This document shows positions 63,310 to 64,000 of a DNA stretch of 64,000 bases, in pieces. The stretch is taken from positions 6,647,001 through 6,711,000 of the forward strand of contig NZ_CP030850.1 of NCBI RefSeq assembly GCF_003325355.1. The letters run 5' to 3'. The position numbers and the translations under genes are program-made. Each line of letters begins with the position of its first letter. Position 1 is the first letter of the stretch. Source of the DNA: Runella rosea. Lineage in GTDB: Bacteria > Bacteroidota > Bacteroidia > Cytophagales > Spirosomataceae. The notes below the pieces were generated by a model that was given only the letters and a program-made list of their open reading frames with translations, was not told where the DNA came from and did no database searches.

Positions 63310-64000
63310 TTAGTTTCTCATTCGGGCCAGTTTTTCATAATCTAGCACCGTGATGAGACTACCTTTCATTTCGATGAGCGATTCTTCTTTGAAATCTGAC
63401 AGGGTACGAATCACCGTCTCAGTAGCCGTTCCTACAATACTGGCTAAATCTTCGCGGGTAATGGCAATGGCAAAATGCTTGGTTTTGTCCTCTTGATAGC
63501 GATTGGCTAGCATAATGAGCGATTCGGCTACGCGTTTGCGTACCGAGTTATAGGCCAATTTGAGCAGGCGCTCTTCACGCTCTCGTACTTCATTGGAAAG
63601 AATTTTTATAAATTTTGAGGCTACATCGCGGTTGTTGTACAACAATGAATTAAACTCGTCTTTGGGAATAATCACCACTTCACTGTCTTGAAGCGTAACC
63701 GCAGAGTCTTGGTAGGCGATGTTTTCTAGTAAATCCAAATACCCAAAAAAATCACCGGGCTTGTGCAGTTCGATAATGTATTCTTTCCCAAATTCGTTGG
63801 TTTTAAAATTCTTTACTTTACCGCTTTTTAAAAAATAAACCGCGTTTGGATAATTGCCTTCCGAATAAATAATCTCCCGTTTCTTAAAGAGCTTCGTTTT
63901 CTTATTTTCCGAAAGTTTTTTGAGTGATTCAAAAGACTTTGCTTCGTTCAAAAATTGGTAAAGACCCTCTTCTGTCCGTGAATATTCCGTTTTTAGCAGG
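63310..64000 (-). CDS. Crp/Fnr-family transcriptional regulator, N terminus beyond the window
   Basis: The frame is open to the right edge, so the start lies outside; ~230 residues are visible. Cyclic-nucleotide-type beta-roll (IIYSEGNYPNAVYFLKSGKV, GEYIIELHKPGDFFGYLDLL-like), a dimerisation helix (SNEVREREERLLKLAYNSVR) and a C-terminal winged HTH (AITREDLASIVGTATETVIR then TLSDFKEESLI). The DNA recognition helix T-A-T-E-T-V-I-R-T-L is that of Fnr/Dnr-like members. No Fnr N-terminal cysteine cluster is seen in the visible part. Confidence 0.9.
   Translation of the reverse strand, partial: LLKTEYSRTEEGLYQFLNEAKSFESLKKLSENKKTKLFKKREIIYSEGNYPNAVYFLKSGKVKNFKTNEFGKEYIIELHKPGDFFGYLDLLENIAYQDSAVTLQDSEVVIIPKDEFNSLLYNNRDVASKFIKILSNEVREREERLLKLAYNSVRKRVAESLIMLANRYQEDKTKHFAIAITREDLASIVGTATETVIRTLSDFKEESLIEMKGSLITVLDYEKLARMRN

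Overview
The window looks like chromosome of a Bacteroidota member, probably Cytophagales (Runella/Spirosoma/Dyadobacter-like). This is inferred from gene content and style: promoters of the TAnnTTTG (-7) type, very few Shine-Dalgarno sequences, DUF2723, DUF1343/NamZ and DUF4369-TlpA proteins, GG-leader peptides of the Bacteroidota type, and many small outer-membrane barrels. No rRNA, tRNA or CRISPR array was seen.

Layout. 1-30.3 kb is mostly core: a partial lipoprotein and a polytopic membrane protein; cysteine desulfurase; full-length methionine synthase metH; an L,D-transpeptidase; two small barrels and an OmpA protein; an Lrp regulator next to DinB/SnoaL-type stress genes; a COG2509 flavoprotein; a NUDIX CoA pyrophosphatase; DUF2723; GT9; dnaB; and metX behind a clear SAM-I riboswitch. 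46.4-64 kb is again core: NUDIX, CNNM/CBS, DeoR, NamZ, SRAP, aldo/keto reductase, Uma2, TPR protein, folE-queD, glnS, a FemAB-like protein, an ABC-F protein and a Crp/Fnr regulator that runs off the right edge. Convergent gene pairs are separated by long, often perfect, hairpins.

30.3-46.3 kb is an accessory island and the most interesting part. It holds a secreted-peptide system: two intact precursors and one nonsense-mutated precursor with near-identical GG leaders and six-cysteine cores; a C39-peptidase ABC exporter; its HlyD partner, split by a one-base frameshift; a periplasmic TlpA-like thioredoxin; a C39-like/VKOR/thioredoxin fusion for disulfide formation; a GT1-type glycosyltransferase; an HTH regulator with a hexanucleotide-repeat linker; and a plug/carboxypeptidase-like-domain protein whose start overlaps the end of a precursor gene. 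The inferred pathway is ribosomal synthesis, oxidative folding of the six-Cys core, possible glycosylation, and leader cleavage with export by the C39 transporter. Two operons of the cluster share a promoter layout: a TATCAG/CTGATA-type dyad exactly 21 nt upstream of a TAnGTTTG element.

The island looks assembled in steps. Two segments are each bracketed by an intact gene and a second, diverged copy of that gene's 3' end: DUF721 around the GH43 segment, and the HTH regulator around the second precursor and plug gene. A roughly 200-bp MITE-like insert splits an intergenic hairpin, and an AT-rich orphan gene sits between integron-attC-like palindromes.
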